Part shown: positions 14,473-23,399 of the stretch, piece after piece
How positions within the stretch are numbered: position 1 is the first letter of the stretch
Layout of the letters: each line of letters opens with the position of its first letter
Assembly (NCBI GenBank): GCA_015486845.1
Contig: WFQU01000143.1
Location: 1 to 35,747 of the forward strand
DNA length: 35,747 bases
Direction of reading: 5' to 3'
DNA from: Anaerolineae bacterium
GTDB lineage: Bacteria; Chloroflexota; Anaerolineae; JAADDB01
Made by a program: the position numbers and the translations under genes
Notes under the pieces: generated by a model
The model's database searches: none
What the model was told of the DNA's origin: nothing
The model's input: the letters and a program-made list of their open reading frames with translations, nothing else

Positions 14473-15123
14473 ATGGTCAAGCTAAGGCGCATGCCAGCAC
14501 CGGTCAGCCCGGATCGGGACAGTATCCGGCAGCGTTTTCAGCAGGAACGGTTACACATTCAGCCGTACACATTGACGCAAGTGCCGGCCAACATAGCTGC
14601 CGCATTCCCACACCCGTGGTCGCCGGTGGAACATCTCACAGACTACTTAGCGCTCTTCCCGCCCAGCTTGTTAGCTTTTTGGCTGCGTCAGCCGGGCGGG
14701 CACCTGCTCATCGCGCCCTCGGCCAGCCGCTATTTGCCGGGACCGTATCTTTTTGGCCATCGCAAGCTCTCCGGCGTCTTGCTGCTCGATGTGCGACTGC
14801 TAATCGAACCAACAGAGGAGATCGCCATCCTGCTGGGGAACCTGTTCGATGCTTTGTTGGGAGACGGGGCAACCATTAACGGCCAACGTTTTTCCGCCGG
14901 GCATGTTGTCCACCCCCATTTAGCGGACGCTAATCATCGTTTTCTGCGACAGGCGCAATTGGGCTATTTGGAAGCAAATTCGGCAGAAGTACTTTTCGCC
15001 CGCGCTTTGGCCTTCTTTTGGCGCGATCGGCGTGCATTAAGTATCGTTGCCCCCGACCTGGAGAAGCTCCTCCGACAAGTGCTGCTGGCTGAATCATTCT
15101 GGGCTAACATCGGCAAACTATGA
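14473..15123 (+). CDS. Protein of unknown function
   Basis: A 216-residue protein that I do not recognise. It is soluble, Leu/Ala-rich and has no Cys pairs or nucleotide-binding motif. The central part has alternating hydrophobic and Pro/Gly-rich segments (LLAFWLRQPGGHLLIAP; LFGHRKLSGVLLLDVRLL), and the C-terminal half is helical, with a His-rich patch (GHVVHPHLADANHRF at about 154-168). The ATG has GGGAG nine bases upstream. It stands between the repeat region and the EtfD-like gene, transcribed in the same direction, with a 207-base gap that carries its own regulatory site, so co-transcription is uncertain. Confidence 0.65.
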   Translation: MVKLRRMPAPVSPDRDSIRQRFQQERLHIQPYTLTQVPANIAAAFPHPWSPVEHLTDYLALFPPSLLAFWLRQPGGHLLIAPSASRYLPGPYLFGHRKLSGVLLLDVRLLIEPTEEIAILLGNLFDALLGDGATINGQRFSAGHVVHPHLADANHRFLRQAQLGYLEANSAEVLFARALAFFWRDRRALSIVAPDLEKLLRQVLLAESFWANIGKL

Positions 15124-15142
15124 CCGTTACCCCCTCTGACTT

Positions 15143-15158
15143 TGTGATTTTCATCACA
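15143..15158. promoter_or_regulatory. CRP/FNR-family binding site TGTGA-N6-TCACA
   Basis: The perfect palindrome TGTGATTTTCATCACA lies 20 bases after the stop of the unknown gene and 173 bases before the EtfD-like start. It equals the consensus of CRP-type regulators. TATGAT (15193-15198) and TATAAT (15281-15286) are candidate -10 boxes downstream, but neither has a good -35 box, which fits an activator-dependent promoter. Confidence 0.55.
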
Positions 15159-15330
15159 CAGAAATGGACAAATTTAACGCATTCCAGTAAACTATGATTA
15201 CACATGTGCCTGCAAATGAATTATTACTGGATCGGGCACTGCCACGTTTTTATGTTTTATCGTTCGGGGAAAAGATGTCTTATAATTTACTGAGCTGATC
15301 TACTTTCAAAGAAGAAGGAGGGTTTGTGTC

Positions 15331-17373
15331 ATGGCACCCAATATCCCTAACCGTCCGAATTATTGGAATGTTCCACTTTGGGCTCACTGGGTTCTGTATT
15401 TGACCGAGACGATTGCGGTCATTATTATGTTTTACCAGTTTTACCAGCGCTATCGGTTATGGCGGGTTGGTCAACCGGTCATGCGTACGGACCACCCGCT
15501 CAAACGCGTTGGGCTCGTGCTCAAATATGCTTTAGGCCAGTGGAAATTGCTACGCGAGAAAATGGGGGGCATGCTGCACTTTGGCATTTTCTTTGGCTTC
15601 ACAATGTTACTCATCGGCACTATTTTAGCAACCATTGACACCGACTTGGCCGAACCATTTCACTTTCGTGTCCTCATCGGCAATTTTTACCTTTTTTATG
15701 AATTCATACTGGATCTATTTGCAGTTTTCTTTCTCATCGGTCTGACCATCGCGACTTATCGCCGTTACAAACTGAAACCACCCCAACTTAGCTATGGCAA
15801 GCGGTTTGATTGGGCACTCATCATCCTTTGGATTATCATCCTGACCGGTCTGATCGTGGAAGCGTTGCGCTTGGCGGCTACCCATCCCGCCTGGGCTGGT
15901 TGGTCATTTGCGGGCTGGGTTTTTGCGCAGCCCATCTGGAACGTTTCTCCCGCCACTTTGCAACATTGGCACATAGCATTCTGGTTCGTGCATTTCATTT
16001 TAGTGGCAGGTTTCTTCATCACTCTGCCCGATAGCATTTTAGGGCATACTCTCATCGCGCCGCTAAACATCTACTTTGGCGATTTGGAACCAATGGGAGC
16101 CATGTTGAAGCCAATTCCTAACTTAGAAGAGGCGGAAGAATTAGGCGTCAACCGCATCGACCAATTTAACTGGCGCCAACTGCTCAGTTTAGACGCGTGC
16201 ACAGAATGTGGACGCTGTCTTGCCGTTTGCCCGGCGGCAACGGTTGGCGAACCACTTTCCCCTAAGGGGATCATTACCAGCTTGCGCGATCACATGACCA
16301 GTGTTGCCCCATCGTTGTTGACATTAGTGGATCGAGCCGGCCAGGACAGCGACGGCAGTGATACGGAATTACCGCCGCTGTTAGGCAACGTGATTGATCC
16401 AGCGGCGGTTTGGTCTTGCACGACCTGCGGCGCTTGTGTGTACGAATGCCCAGTATTGGTGGAACATGTGCCGCTGATCGTGGAAATGCGCCGCTATCTG
16501 ACCTTGATGGAAGGTAATGTGCCGGATACGGTGGGCAACACGTTGATGGTATTGGAACGCAATGGCAATCCGTGGGGATTTAGCCCCAGCGATCGGGCCA
16601 ACTGGACGAAGGAGCTGGACTTCGAGATACCAATCATGGCGGACAAGCAGGAAGTAGATGTGCTTTGGTGGGTGGGTTGTGCCGGCTCTTATGACCCGCG
16701 CAACCAAAAAGTGAGCAAAGCGCTGGCCAAGATCATGCACGCGGCCGGCGTGGATTTTGCTATTCTGGGCACGGAAGAGCGGTGCAGCGGCGATACAGCC
16801 CGCCGGTCCGGTAATGAGTGGCTCTTCCAAACTATGGCCGAGGATAATATTGCCACGCTCAAGCAATACAAATTTAAGCGAATCGTCGTGCAATGTCCGC
16901 ACTGCTTCAATACCATCAAGAACGAATATCCGCAATTCGGGGGTGAGTTCGAAGTTATCCACCACAGTCAGTTCATTTCGGAGTTGATCGCCCAGAACAA
17001 AATCGAGCTAAAAAGGACGGCACATCAGAAAGTAACGTTCCACGACCCGTGCTATTTAGGTCGTTACAACGGCGAATATGACGCGCCCCGCTTTGTGGTA
17101 CAGGCTACCGGTGCCGAGCTAGTAGAGCCGGAACGCACTCGGGACAAAGCGATGTGCTGCGGCGGTGGCGGCGCCCGGGTCTGGCAGGAAGATCAGAAAG
17201 AGGTGCGCATCAATTACACCCGTTTCGACCAATTAGCCGAGACCGGTGCCGAGGAGATTGGCGTAGGCTGCCCCTTCTGCATGATCATGCTGGAAGACGC
17301 AGCCAAGACTAAAGCAGACGGCCACGAAATTCCAGTGCGAGATATCGCCGAAATTGTCGCCGACAGCTTGTAA
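15331..17373 (+). CDS. EtfD-like membrane Fe-S oxidoreductase (NarI-like + 2[4Fe-4S] + CCG domains)
   Basis: A 680-residue fusion. The N-terminal quarter has about five transmembrane helices (residues 15-240) resembling the haem b NarI/HdrE type. Two [4Fe-4S] motifs follow: Cys290/293/296/300 (CTECGRCLAVCP) and Cys363/366/369/373 (CTTCGACVYECP). The last 250 residues hold two HdrB-like CCG modules: the first is degenerate (EERCSGDTARR, then QCPHC), the second complete (PCYLGRYN, CCGGGG, GCPFC). This arrangement is that of EtfD, which passes electrons from electron-transfer flavoprotein to menaquinone in beta-oxidation. The ATG follows AAGGAGG. ETF genes are not in the window. A CRP-type site upstream suggests carbon control. 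Confidence 0.88.
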   Translation: MAPNIPNRPNYWNVPLWAHWVLYLTETIAVIIMFYQFYQRYRLWRVGQPVMRTDHPLKRVGLVLKYALGQWKLLREKMGGMLHFGIFFGFTMLLIGTILATIDTDLAEPFHFRVLIGNFYLFYEFILDLFAVFFLIGLTIATYRRYKLKPPQLSYGKRFDWALIILWIIILTGLIVEALRLAATHPAWAGWSFAGWVFAQPIWNVSPATLQHWHIAFWFVHFILVAGFFITLPDSILGHTLIAPLNIYFGDLEPMGAMLKPIPNLEEAEELGVNRIDQFNWRQLLSLDACTECGRCLAVCPAATVGEPLSPKGIITSLRDHMTSVAPSLLTLVDRAGQDSDGSDTELPPLLGNVIDPAAVWSCTTCGACVYECPVLVEHVPLIVEMRRYLTLMEGNVPDTVGNTLMVLERNGNPWGFSPSDRANWTKELDFEIPIMADKQEVDVLWWVGCAGSYDPRNQKVSKALAKIMHAAGVDFAILGTEERCSGDTARRSGNEWLFQTMAEDNIATLKQYKFKRIVVQCPHCFNTIKNEYPQFGGEFEVIHHSQFISELIAQNKIELKRTAHQKVTFHDPCYLGRYNGEYDAPRFVVQATGAELVEPERTRDKAMCCGGGGARVWQEDQKEVRINYTRFDQLAETGAEEIGVGCPFCMIMLEDAAKTKADGHEIPVRDIAEIVADSL

Positions 17374-17421
17374 AGCTGTTATCAATCTTAATTTGTAGAT
17401 GTACTGTACTTGCTAAGCAAC

Positions 17422-17453
17422 AAAAAGGCCGGATGTGAATCACATCCGGCCTT
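17422..17453 (-). terminator. Intrinsic terminator of tRNA-Lys
   Basis: AAGGCCGGATGTG pairs perfectly with CACATCCGGCCTT (13 pairs, 3-base loop). Read on the minus strand it is followed by TTTTTG, six bases after the tRNA end. On the plus strand there is no T-run, although the stem lies 49 bases after the EtfD-like stop. Confidence 0.88.
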
Positions 17454-17458
17454 GCCAA

Positions 17459-17532
<74 letters not shown>

Positions 17533-17548
17533 CAACTGCGGTGCGGCT

Positions 17549-17577
17549 ATTATAGGCCAAGAAAGAGTGTGTGTCCA
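17549..17577 (-). promoter_or_regulatory. Promoter of tRNA-Lys
   Basis: On the minus strand, TGGACA (17577-17572), a 17-bp spacer and TATAAT (17554-17549). The predicted start lies near 17542, about ten bases before the mature tRNA. Confidence 0.8.
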
Positions 17578-17795
17578 ATTTGGAATTACTGTTTTGGGTA
17601 GCTGCTCAAAAAGTGGGGGTAACCTGCAGGTTGCTCCTGCCCCATCACGTGATATATAGGGACCCTTATGCGCTCTTACTACCAGCGCAGGTCTGGGATT
17701 TAGACACCAAGGGACGGGTCAAGCTGTTCTAACACTGGTCGGGGTCGTACTGGGCCGTGGCAGATGGCGTATTGCTGTCATCATAGTTCCCCCTT
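17578..17795. other. Intergenic, nothing recognised
   Basis: No gene, RNA or member of the window's repeat families was recognised. The short palindromes AACCTGCAGGTT and ATCACGTGAT occur near 17620-17655. Short open frames here lack ribosome sites and domain-like composition. Confidence 0.5.
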
Positions 17796-17824
17796 TTGCT
17801 CTCACTGTCTAAATGCTCTATAAT
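17796..17824 (+). promoter_or_regulatory. Promoter of the DksA/TraR-type gene
   Basis: TTGCTC (17796-17801), a 17-bp spacer and a perfect TATAAT (17819-17824). The predicted start near 17831 leaves only about 12 bases before the first in-frame ATG (17843), which argues for the later ATG at 17882. Confidence 0.7.
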
Positions 17825-17881
17825 AGGCGTTCGACTGAATGAATGTGTATTATGTTCGAGTCCAGCATAGAGCAAGTGACC

Positions 17882-18229
17882 ATGACAAAAAATGATGCCA
17901 GGCTGAGAAAAAAGTTAGAGGACGAGCGGGAACATTTAACGAAATTGCTTGCCCACCACATCGTGAAATCCCACCCCAATGTAGGCTTGGGCAATCACAT
18001 GGCGGATGATGCCAGCAGAGCATTCGACCAGGCGCGAGAAGTAACCCTGTTCCGGCAAACTAAGAATACATTGCGAGACGTGGAAAACGCGTTAGCTAAG
18101 TTAGACAGCGGAGAGGGTTATGGTGTTTGCGAACGCTGCGGTCAGCCCATTGATTTCGCCCGGCTGAAAGCGATCCCTTGGGCTCGTTATTGTCTCTCTT
18201 GCCAGAGGAAACTAGACAGCGGTCATTGA
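17882..18229 (+). CDS. DksA/TraR-type zinc-finger protein
   Basis: A 115-residue protein with an N-terminal helical coiled-coil part (about residues 5-85) and a C4 zinc finger (CERCGQ...CLSC) near the C-terminus, as in the DksA/TraR family, which binds the RNA polymerase secondary channel. The acidic tip residues that make DksA act with ppGpp cannot be judged with confidence. The ATG at 17882 is favoured because the predicted transcript begins near 17831; an in-frame ATG at 17843 would add 13 residues. A second protein of the same class lies at 32130-32513, so the genome carries at least two. Confidence 0.82.
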   Translation: MTKNDARLRKKLEDEREHLTKLLAHHIVKSHPNVGLGNHMADDASRAFDQAREVTLFRQTKNTLRDVENALAKLDSGEGYGVCERCGQPIDFARLKAIPWARYCLSCQRKLDSGH

Positions 18230-18633
18230 GAGCGCCATCCGGTAGCGCATACTGTAGTGGATGAAAACGCGCCCCCTATCTCCAAACCTTGGGAGGAGCA
18301 ACACACCCCCAGAATTGGGGGCCGGGGGGCGATTTTCGGAGGAGCAACTTTGACGCAGAGCCGCAGGGACGCGGAGAGAAATAATCTGCAATGGATCTCA
18401 CAACGCCAGCCCCCCTTCAGGGGGCTTCTTGCCACATAGCACGGGGATTTGACCCCCGTGCGGTCGGGCGGAGAACACCGTCGGTTAGAAGTTCAACTTC
18501 TCGCAGAAGTTGAACTTCTAAAAGGGACTGTGGTCATGACGCCGTAACAAAACAAGGTTTTTGATCTGGTTTTTATCTGCGTGCGCAGCTTGCGTTGATC
18601 TGCGTCCCATTTTTATTTTCAGAGGAGCACCTT
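18230..18633. repeat. Repeat mosaic upstream of lspA (inverted C, D, E, inverted B)
   Basis: Contains, in order: an inverted C element (about 18261-18330), a D double hairpin (18409-18465), an E palindrome AGAAGTTCAACTTCT...AGAAGTTGAACTTCT (18486-18523) and an inverted B element (about 18565-18622). No gene is seen. Here C and B are inverted relative to their other copies. AGAGGAG at the end of the B element serves as the lspA ribosome site. Confidence 0.7.
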
Positions 18634-19188
18634 TTGAACAGGTATTACAGAAAAAGCAGCGTCATTTTGGGCACAGCTATCCTCGTTTACATTTTAGATC
18701 GCCTGAGCAAAGTTTGGGTCGAAACACATATTCCCCTTGATGGCAGGCTGACCATTATCCCCGGATTGACCCGCTACATCAGCTTGACCCATTGGCAGAA
18801 CCAGGGCGTAGCTTTTGGCCTAATGCCAGGCCACAACTTGCTTTGGCTCCTCATTATCGCTGTGCTTTTCTTGGCAATCTACCTTTACCTGCAATTTCTG
18901 CCCCTCGAACACACCATTCCGCAAATATTAGTCGGGATGCAGTTAGGCGGCGCCCTGGGCAATCTCACAGATCGCTATTTGCACGGCGCTGTGACCGATT
19001 TTGTGCTTATTGGTGTGCCCTGGCAAGCGCGGATGCATTATTGGCCGGCATTCAATGTCGCCGACGCATCCATCTCTACCGGTGTTGTCCTGCTGATTAT
19101 CTACCTGGTTTGGTTCGATAGCCACAACGAAAAAGAGAATAAGGCGGTGACCGCGTCCAATCTTTCACCTGAAAGCAATAGTCATTGA
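18634..19188 (+). CDS. lspA: Lipoprotein signal peptidase (signal peptidase II)
   Basis: A 184-residue inner-membrane aspartic protease that removes signal peptides from diacylglyceryl-modified prolipoproteins. Four transmembrane helices are visible (about 8-25, 66-86, 95-112, 145-165). Catalytic Asp122 lies in AVTDFV and Asp144 in FNVADASI. The conserved Asn-x-Gly-x-Ala-Phe-Gly stretch is NQGVAFGL (56-63), and GALGNLTDRYLHG precedes the first catalytic Asp. TTG at 18634-18636 is chosen because AGAGGAG lies six bases upstream; longer frames run into repeat B. It is followed 25 bases later by galK. Confidence 0.93.
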   Translation: MNRYYRKSSVILGTAILVYILDRLSKVWVETHIPLDGRLTIIPGLTRYISLTHWQNQGVAFGLMPGHNLLWLLIIAVLFLAIYLYLQFLPLEHTIPQILVGMQLGGALGNLTDRYLHGAVTDFVLIGVPWQARMHYWPAFNVADASISTGVVLLIIYLVWFDSHNEKENKAVTASNLSPESNSH

Positions 19189-19213
19189 GAATGATCCGTA
19201 CGATTTCTCGCCG

Positions 19214-20569
19214 ATGACCCACACAACGATGCTCGCAAATGCCCTGGCGACGCTTTACAGCGATAGTGACGTCCAGCAAGCACGCTATCGAGAAGCCATT
19301 GCCTTGTTTGTGCGCCATTTTGGCCCCGGCCCACTTTCCATTTTCCGCGCCCCCGGCCGGGCGAATTTAATTGGCGAACATACCGATTACAATAACGGCT
19401 TCGTGCTCCCTTTCGCCATCGAACGAGATATTCTGCTATTGGCCCGGCGGCGCACGGATGGCCGGATACGGCTGATTAACGCCGATGCCGCTTTTGCTGC
19501 ACAGCAATTCGACCTCGCACCTCGGATCGAAGCGGCACCGCCCGGGGATTGGAGCAATTACGTGCGGGGTGCAGCCAGCCGGCTTGGTCGGGAGCATGGC
19601 GCCCTGCACGGCGTCGATTTACTCATTGACGGCCGACCGCCGTGGGGGTTGCCGTATGGCGCCGGGCTCAGTGCTTCCTCGGCGCTCACCGCCGGCACGA
19701 TCTTTCTGTTGGCCCATCTCAACAAACTCGACCTTCCCCGGCGGCAATTAGCGTTATTGGCCGGCGAAGCGGAGCGCTTCAGTGGCGCGCAGGGCGGCAT
19801 GATGGATCAGTTCACTATCCTCTTGGCCAAAAAGAACCGGCTGCTTTTCATGGATTGCCTGCCCGGGCTAGACGGGGCTTTCCGCCAGATTTTGCCTGTT
19901 CCTTGGCCAGCATCCTACCGACTGGCGATTATCGATTCCGGCGTGCGGCATCGCAACACCAGCGGCGCTTACAACCTGCGTGTCGCCGCCGGGCAAGCAG
20001 CGCTTATTTTTCTGCGCCGGCGGAATCCTCAGGTGCGCTCCTTGCGGGACGTGCAGACCTGGCCCTGGTCGGACATCGCAGAAACTGTTCCTGAATCTTT
20101 GACCGTCGCAGAGGCCGGCGCGGCAGGTTTAGCGATTCGGAAGCTCCCCGGCTTAGATCGCAATCTGGAAGTTAATTTGCAGCCTTTGGCCCGGGTTTAC
20201 CACGTCTGGACGGAGAACGACCGCGTGCTGGCCGCGGTTTCCGCTTTGCAGCGGGGAGACATGGTCGCTCTCGAAATGATCTTGTTGGCCGGGCAACATA
20301 GCGCTAAAGAGCACTACGGAATCAGCACGCCCGAATTAGACCTGCTGGTCGAACTGGCCAACCAGGTGCCGGGGGTGGCGGGCGCCCGACTGACCGGCGC
20401 CGGCTGGGGCGGCGCGATCGTCGCACCGGTGCAACGGGACGCCACGCAGACGCTGGCGGAACACGTGCAAGCCGGCTATCGTGCTGCCACCGGCAACACC
20501 GTGAAACTGTTTTTGACTGATCCAGCCGGGCCGATCCAGTTCGTAGCCGAAGTGAAGGCCAAGCCATGA
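19214..20569 (+). CDS. galK: Galactokinase
   Basis: A 451-residue GHMP-family kinase that phosphorylates alpha-D-galactose at C1 (Leloir pathway). The galactokinase signature GRANLIGEHTDYNNGFVLP lies at about residues 48-66, motif 2 GLPYGAGLSASSA at 145-157, the catalytic Asp198 in GGMMDQF, and motif 3 ARLTGAGWGGA near 394-404. It is longer than the usual 380-400 residues, mainly through extra N-terminal sequence and a longer middle part. Its start has no obvious Shine-Dalgarno site, which fits coupling to lspA just upstream. Its stop overlaps the rluD start (ATGA). No other galactose gene is in the window. Confidence 0.92.
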   Translation: MTHTTMLANALATLYSDSDVQQARYREAIALFVRHFGPGPLSIFRAPGRANLIGEHTDYNNGFVLPFAIERDILLLARRRTDGRIRLINADAAFAAQQFDLAPRIEAAPPGDWSNYVRGAASRLGREHGALHGVDLLIDGRPPWGLPYGAGLSASSALTAGTIFLLAHLNKLDLPRRQLALLAGEAERFSGAQGGMMDQFTILLAKKNRLLFMDCLPGLDGAFRQILPVPWPASYRLAIIDSGVRHRNTSGAYNLRVAAGQAALIFLRRRNPQVRSLRDVQTWPWSDIAETVPESLTVAEAGAAGLAIRKLPGLDRNLEVNLQPLARVYHVWTENDRVLAAVSALQRGDMVALEMILLAGQHSAKEHYGISTPELDLLVELANQVPGVAGARLTGAGWGGAIVAPVQRDATQTLAEHVQAGYRAATGNTVKLFLTDPAGPIQFVAEVKAKP

Positions 20570-21513
20570 CCAAACCTCCGCCCGAAGAGCCAGAAATCTC
20601 CATTGCCAGGCAGATTGTGTTAATTGTGGAGGAAGACGGCCAGCGCGTCGATGTCTGGCTAACCGGGCAACTTCCCGATGTGTCGCGCAGCGCAGTACAG
20701 CGTTGGATCAAAGAAAAACTGGTGCTGATCAACGATCATGTAGTGCGGGCCAGCCAACGCGTGGCAACCGGAGACCGGCTGCAAATATCAATACCGGCGC
20801 CTATCGAGAGCGTATTGCGTCCGGAAAATATCCCTTTGGATATCGTTTACGAGGACACGGATTTACTAGTGGTGAACAAACCGGCCGGAATGGTAGTGCA
20901 TCCTGCACCGGGACACAGCCATGGCACACTGGTAAACGCGCTGCTGTACCGGGTGCCGGATCTCGCCGGCATCGGAGGGGTCTTGCGGCCGGGCATCGTG
21001 CACCGGTTAGACAAAGAAACCTCCGGCCTGCTACTCGTTGCTAAAAACGACCCAACGCTGCGCGCTTTGCAAGCACAGTTCAAAGCGCATCAGGTCGAAA
21101 AGCGTTACCTGGCTTTGCTAGAGGGACATTTGACGCCGGACAAGGGGCGCATCGAAGCGCCCATCGGCCGGGATTCCCGCCACCGGCAGCGCATGGGGGT
21201 TGTGCATAACGGCCGGCCAGCCATCACGGAATACGAAATACGCGCCTATTACGGGGCATTCACGTTAGTGGACGTGCATTTGCTCACCGGGCGCACCCAC
21301 CAAATTCGGGTTCATTTTGCCTATCTCAAGCATCCCGTCGTTGGGGATACTATCTACGGCTATCAAAAACAGCGTCTGTCCCCACCACTGAACCGTTTTT
21401 TCCTGCATGCTTACTTACTGCGCTTCACGCACCCCGCCGACGGACAGCGCATTAGCGTAGAAAGTCCTTTGCCATCAGTGCTACAAACAGTTTTAGACCG
21501 TTTCCTTGCTTAG
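20566..21513 (+). CDS. rluD: RluD-type 23S rRNA pseudouridine synthase
   Basis: A 315-residue RluA/RluD-family enzyme that isomerises uridines in 23S rRNA. An S4 RNA-binding domain spans about residues 23-80, followed by the catalytic domain with the nucleophile Asp149 in VHRLDKETSGLLLVAK. Further family marks are DLLVVNKPAGMVVHPAPGH and the late motif LLTGRTHQIRVHFAYLKHPVVGD. RluD-type genes often lie directly behind lspA; here galK separates the two. The four-base overlap with galK suggests one transcript. Confidence 0.93.
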   Translation: MTKPPPEEPEISIARQIVLIVEEDGQRVDVWLTGQLPDVSRSAVQRWIKEKLVLINDHVVRASQRVATGDRLQISIPAPIESVLRPENIPLDIVYEDTDLLVVNKPAGMVVHPAPGHSHGTLVNALLYRVPDLAGIGGVLRPGIVHRLDKETSGLLLVAKNDPTLRALQAQFKAHQVEKRYLALLEGHLTPDKGRIEAPIGRDSRHRQRMGVVHNGRPAITEYEIRAYYGAFTLVDVHLLTGRTHQIRVHFAYLKHPVVGDTIYGYQKQRLSPPLNRFFLHAYLLRFTHPADGQRISVESPLPSVLQTVLDRFLA

Positions 21514-21546
21514 CAGTGCAACTTCTTGCAGAAGTCGGACTTCTAA
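21512..21546. repeat. Repeat E palindrome between convergent genes
   Basis: Contains CAACTTCTTGCAGAAGTCGGACTTCTAAAC, an imperfect copy of the palindrome at 18486-18523 and 23586-23632. It sits between the stop of rluD and the stop of the convergent membrane protein and may help end transcription in both directions; there is no clear T-run. Confidence 0.5.
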
Positions 21547-21588
21547 ACAAACAATTTGCATTCTGTTTTCAGGGAAAAGGCGGGGGGG

Positions 21589-22971
21589 TCAAGGTATCGG
21601 TTGTCCATTGCCTGTAGTATTGATATTCGCCAGCGGTTCGAATATTCGCAATAATCGCACTTGTCCCGCATTGACCTGATGCATGTCGACCTGCTTGCCA
21701 TTCTGGAAAGCGAACCGGTAGGTCATGCGCATGGTCCCATCACCGTATAGTTCGCTGAATCCTCGACCGGATAGCGATATTCTGGTACTAAACAGGAGCG
21801 CGACGAATCCAATAATGAGGAAGATGACCAGATACGACTGCAGGGCGAAGCGGATAGCTGGCCAACGGCTTACTAAATCATCCACGGCCGTCAAAAATAG
21901 GACTGCCAGGATAGGAAGGAGCGGCAGCCAGAACCGGGTGTCGTAATAAGGCCACAGGAACATGAGTGCCGCATAGGACAGAAAATAGAGCAGCCAGGGC
22001 CACAAACGTTTGACGTGAGCCAATAACCAGGCACCGTACAACACGCCTGCCCACGCCATCACCCCGATAAAGTATAAAAGGGGGCGCAGTTGCAGCACCT
22101 TATTACCCGGCACATTGCTAAATATAACGCCAAATTCGAGAACGCGATAGCAAAAGTTGTGGAAAGCGAACAGTATGATGCCGTCACGACGAACAGCTCC
22201 CAACAAGGACTGAAAGTAACTGCCCGGACGCGAAAATTGCAATGTGTACCAGCTCGTTTGTCGAACCATGAGGACTATCACCACGAAAAGCATGGCCAGG
22301 ACACAGCTAGCGGCCAAAGCGAGCCACTTTTTTGCCATTATGCGGTTAATCGCAGGGCCGATATCCTTATGTAAAAGGGCGGTAATCAATATTACAGGGA
22401 AAATAGTGAGCCCGACGGAGCGACAATTGAGCGCAAGATAGCTAAGGGAGAGTGAAATAGCCAGCGCAAACCATTTCCGACGCCCATTTTGCTGCCAAAA
22501 AAGCCAAAGAAAGAATATAGACAGGGAAGAGATGCCAAAATAGAAAAAATCTGTCATGGGGAGCGAAATGTGCTTGATCGTGATCCAGGATGCTAAAAAC
22601 AGGATGATAACCAACAACGTGCGGCGAGATCCCCCTTGTGGCTTGTACCAGGCGCGTAGAACCCACAATCCGACCAGCAACCACAATAGGTTGAAGATAA
22701 TAAATGTCATGGAACGCGCAATATGCAGTTGTAACATCACTTTGACAAAAAACGGAAACGCTGTCGGAAACTGGTCCGGGCGTCCTCCCACGAGATACCC
22801 ATGGCCGTGATAGGCAGAAAGGGCCATCGAGAGGTAGCGGATGGAATCCGTGTTGAGGCGCAGCGGCGAGAATATTTGCAGCAGATAGCCGGCCGCCAAC
22901 AAAAAGAGCCCCGCGTTAAGACGCTTTCGCGTAGCAGTTTGCTTTGCCGTATTAGAGTGCTCTGCCGCCAT
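21589..22971 (-). CDS. Polytopic membrane protein, GT39/PMT-like glycosyltransferase candidate
   Basis: A 460-residue protein with about ten to eleven transmembrane helices. The first extracytoplasmic loop contains LNTDSIRYLSMALSAYHGHGY, an acidic motif placed as in lipid-linked-sugar-dependent glycosyltransferases (GT39/ArnT/PMT type, where an Asp in loop 1 is catalytic). The segment WPYYDTRFWLPLLPILAVLFL resembles the later R-Y-x-L-P region of those enzymes. A short extracytoplasmic C-terminal tail follows the last helix. The ATG has AAGGAGA eight to nine bases upstream. It is a single gene convergent with rluD. Family membership is likely but not certain; substrate unknown. Confidence 0.75.
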   Translation of the reverse strand: MAAEHSNTAKQTATRKRLNAGLFLLAAGYLLQIFSPLRLNTDSIRYLSMALSAYHGHGYLVGGRPDQFPTAFPFFVKVMLQLHIARSMTFIIFNLLWLLVGLWVLRAWYKPQGGSRRTLLVIILFLASWITIKHISLPMTDFFYFGISSLSIFFLWLFWQQNGRRKWFALAISLSLSYLALNCRSVGLTIFPVILITALLHKDIGPAINRIMAKKWLALAASCVLAMLFVVIVLMVRQTSWYTLQFSRPGSYFQSLLGAVRRDGIILFAFHNFCYRVLEFGVIFSNVPGNKVLQLRPLLYFIGVMAWAGVLYGAWLLAHVKRLWPWLLYFLSYAALMFLWPYYDTRFWLPLLPILAVLFLTAVDDLVSRWPAIRFALQSYLVIFLIIGFVALLFSTRISLSGRGFSELYGDGTMRMTYRFAFQNGKQVDMHQVNAGQVRLLRIFEPLANINTTGNGQPIP

Positions 22972-23370
22972 CTTTGCAATCTCCTTTGAAAGTAGAGCGC
23001 CACGATACCGGAGTGGAGGCTTTAGCCGGTGTTGACGCTGCCAAGCCGCCTAAAGGCTCGACGCCAGTCGTAGATTTTCATCCGCTGTGGTGTGCCGTAG
23101 ACTATGATAACTCCTCTGAAAATAAAAATGGGACGCAGATCAACGCTGGCTGCGCACGCAGATAAAAAACAATGGTCAAGAAATTAGTAACAGATTCTCC
23201 TCTGAAAATAGAACGCAGATTAACGCTGATGCACGCTGATCTTAATTTTCATTCGCTGTGGTGTGCCGCAGGCTCATGATAACTCCTTTGAAAATAGCCC
23301 CCCGGCCCCCAATTCTGGGGGTGTTTTGCTCTCCCAAGGTTGGGGGGTAGGGGGCAGCGCCATAACTGCT

Positions 23371-23399
23371 ACTATAAACAGGACTGATTGTCAAGTCAA
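23371..23399 (-). promoter_or_regulatory. Minus-strand promoter inside the repeat mosaic
   Basis: On the minus strand, TTGACT (23399-23394), a 17-bp spacer and TATAGT (23376-23371). The nearest gene in its direction starts at 22971, so the transcript would carry a roughly 390-base leader made of the C, F, B and G repeats. Confidence 0.5.

Noticed and set aside
17422-17453. Terminator for the EtfD-like gene on the plus strand
   Set aside because: The stem is symmetric but only the minus strand has the T-run, so it is assigned to tRNA-Lys. A weak effect on the plus strand is possible.
17578-17795. Transposase remnant between tRNA-Lys and the DksA-like gene
   Set aside because: No frame gave a recognisable transposase motif and no inverted ends or target duplication were seen.
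18595-18633. Longer lspA start at 18595
   Set aside because: It lies in an inverted repeat B; TTG at 18634 has AGAGGAG at the right distance.
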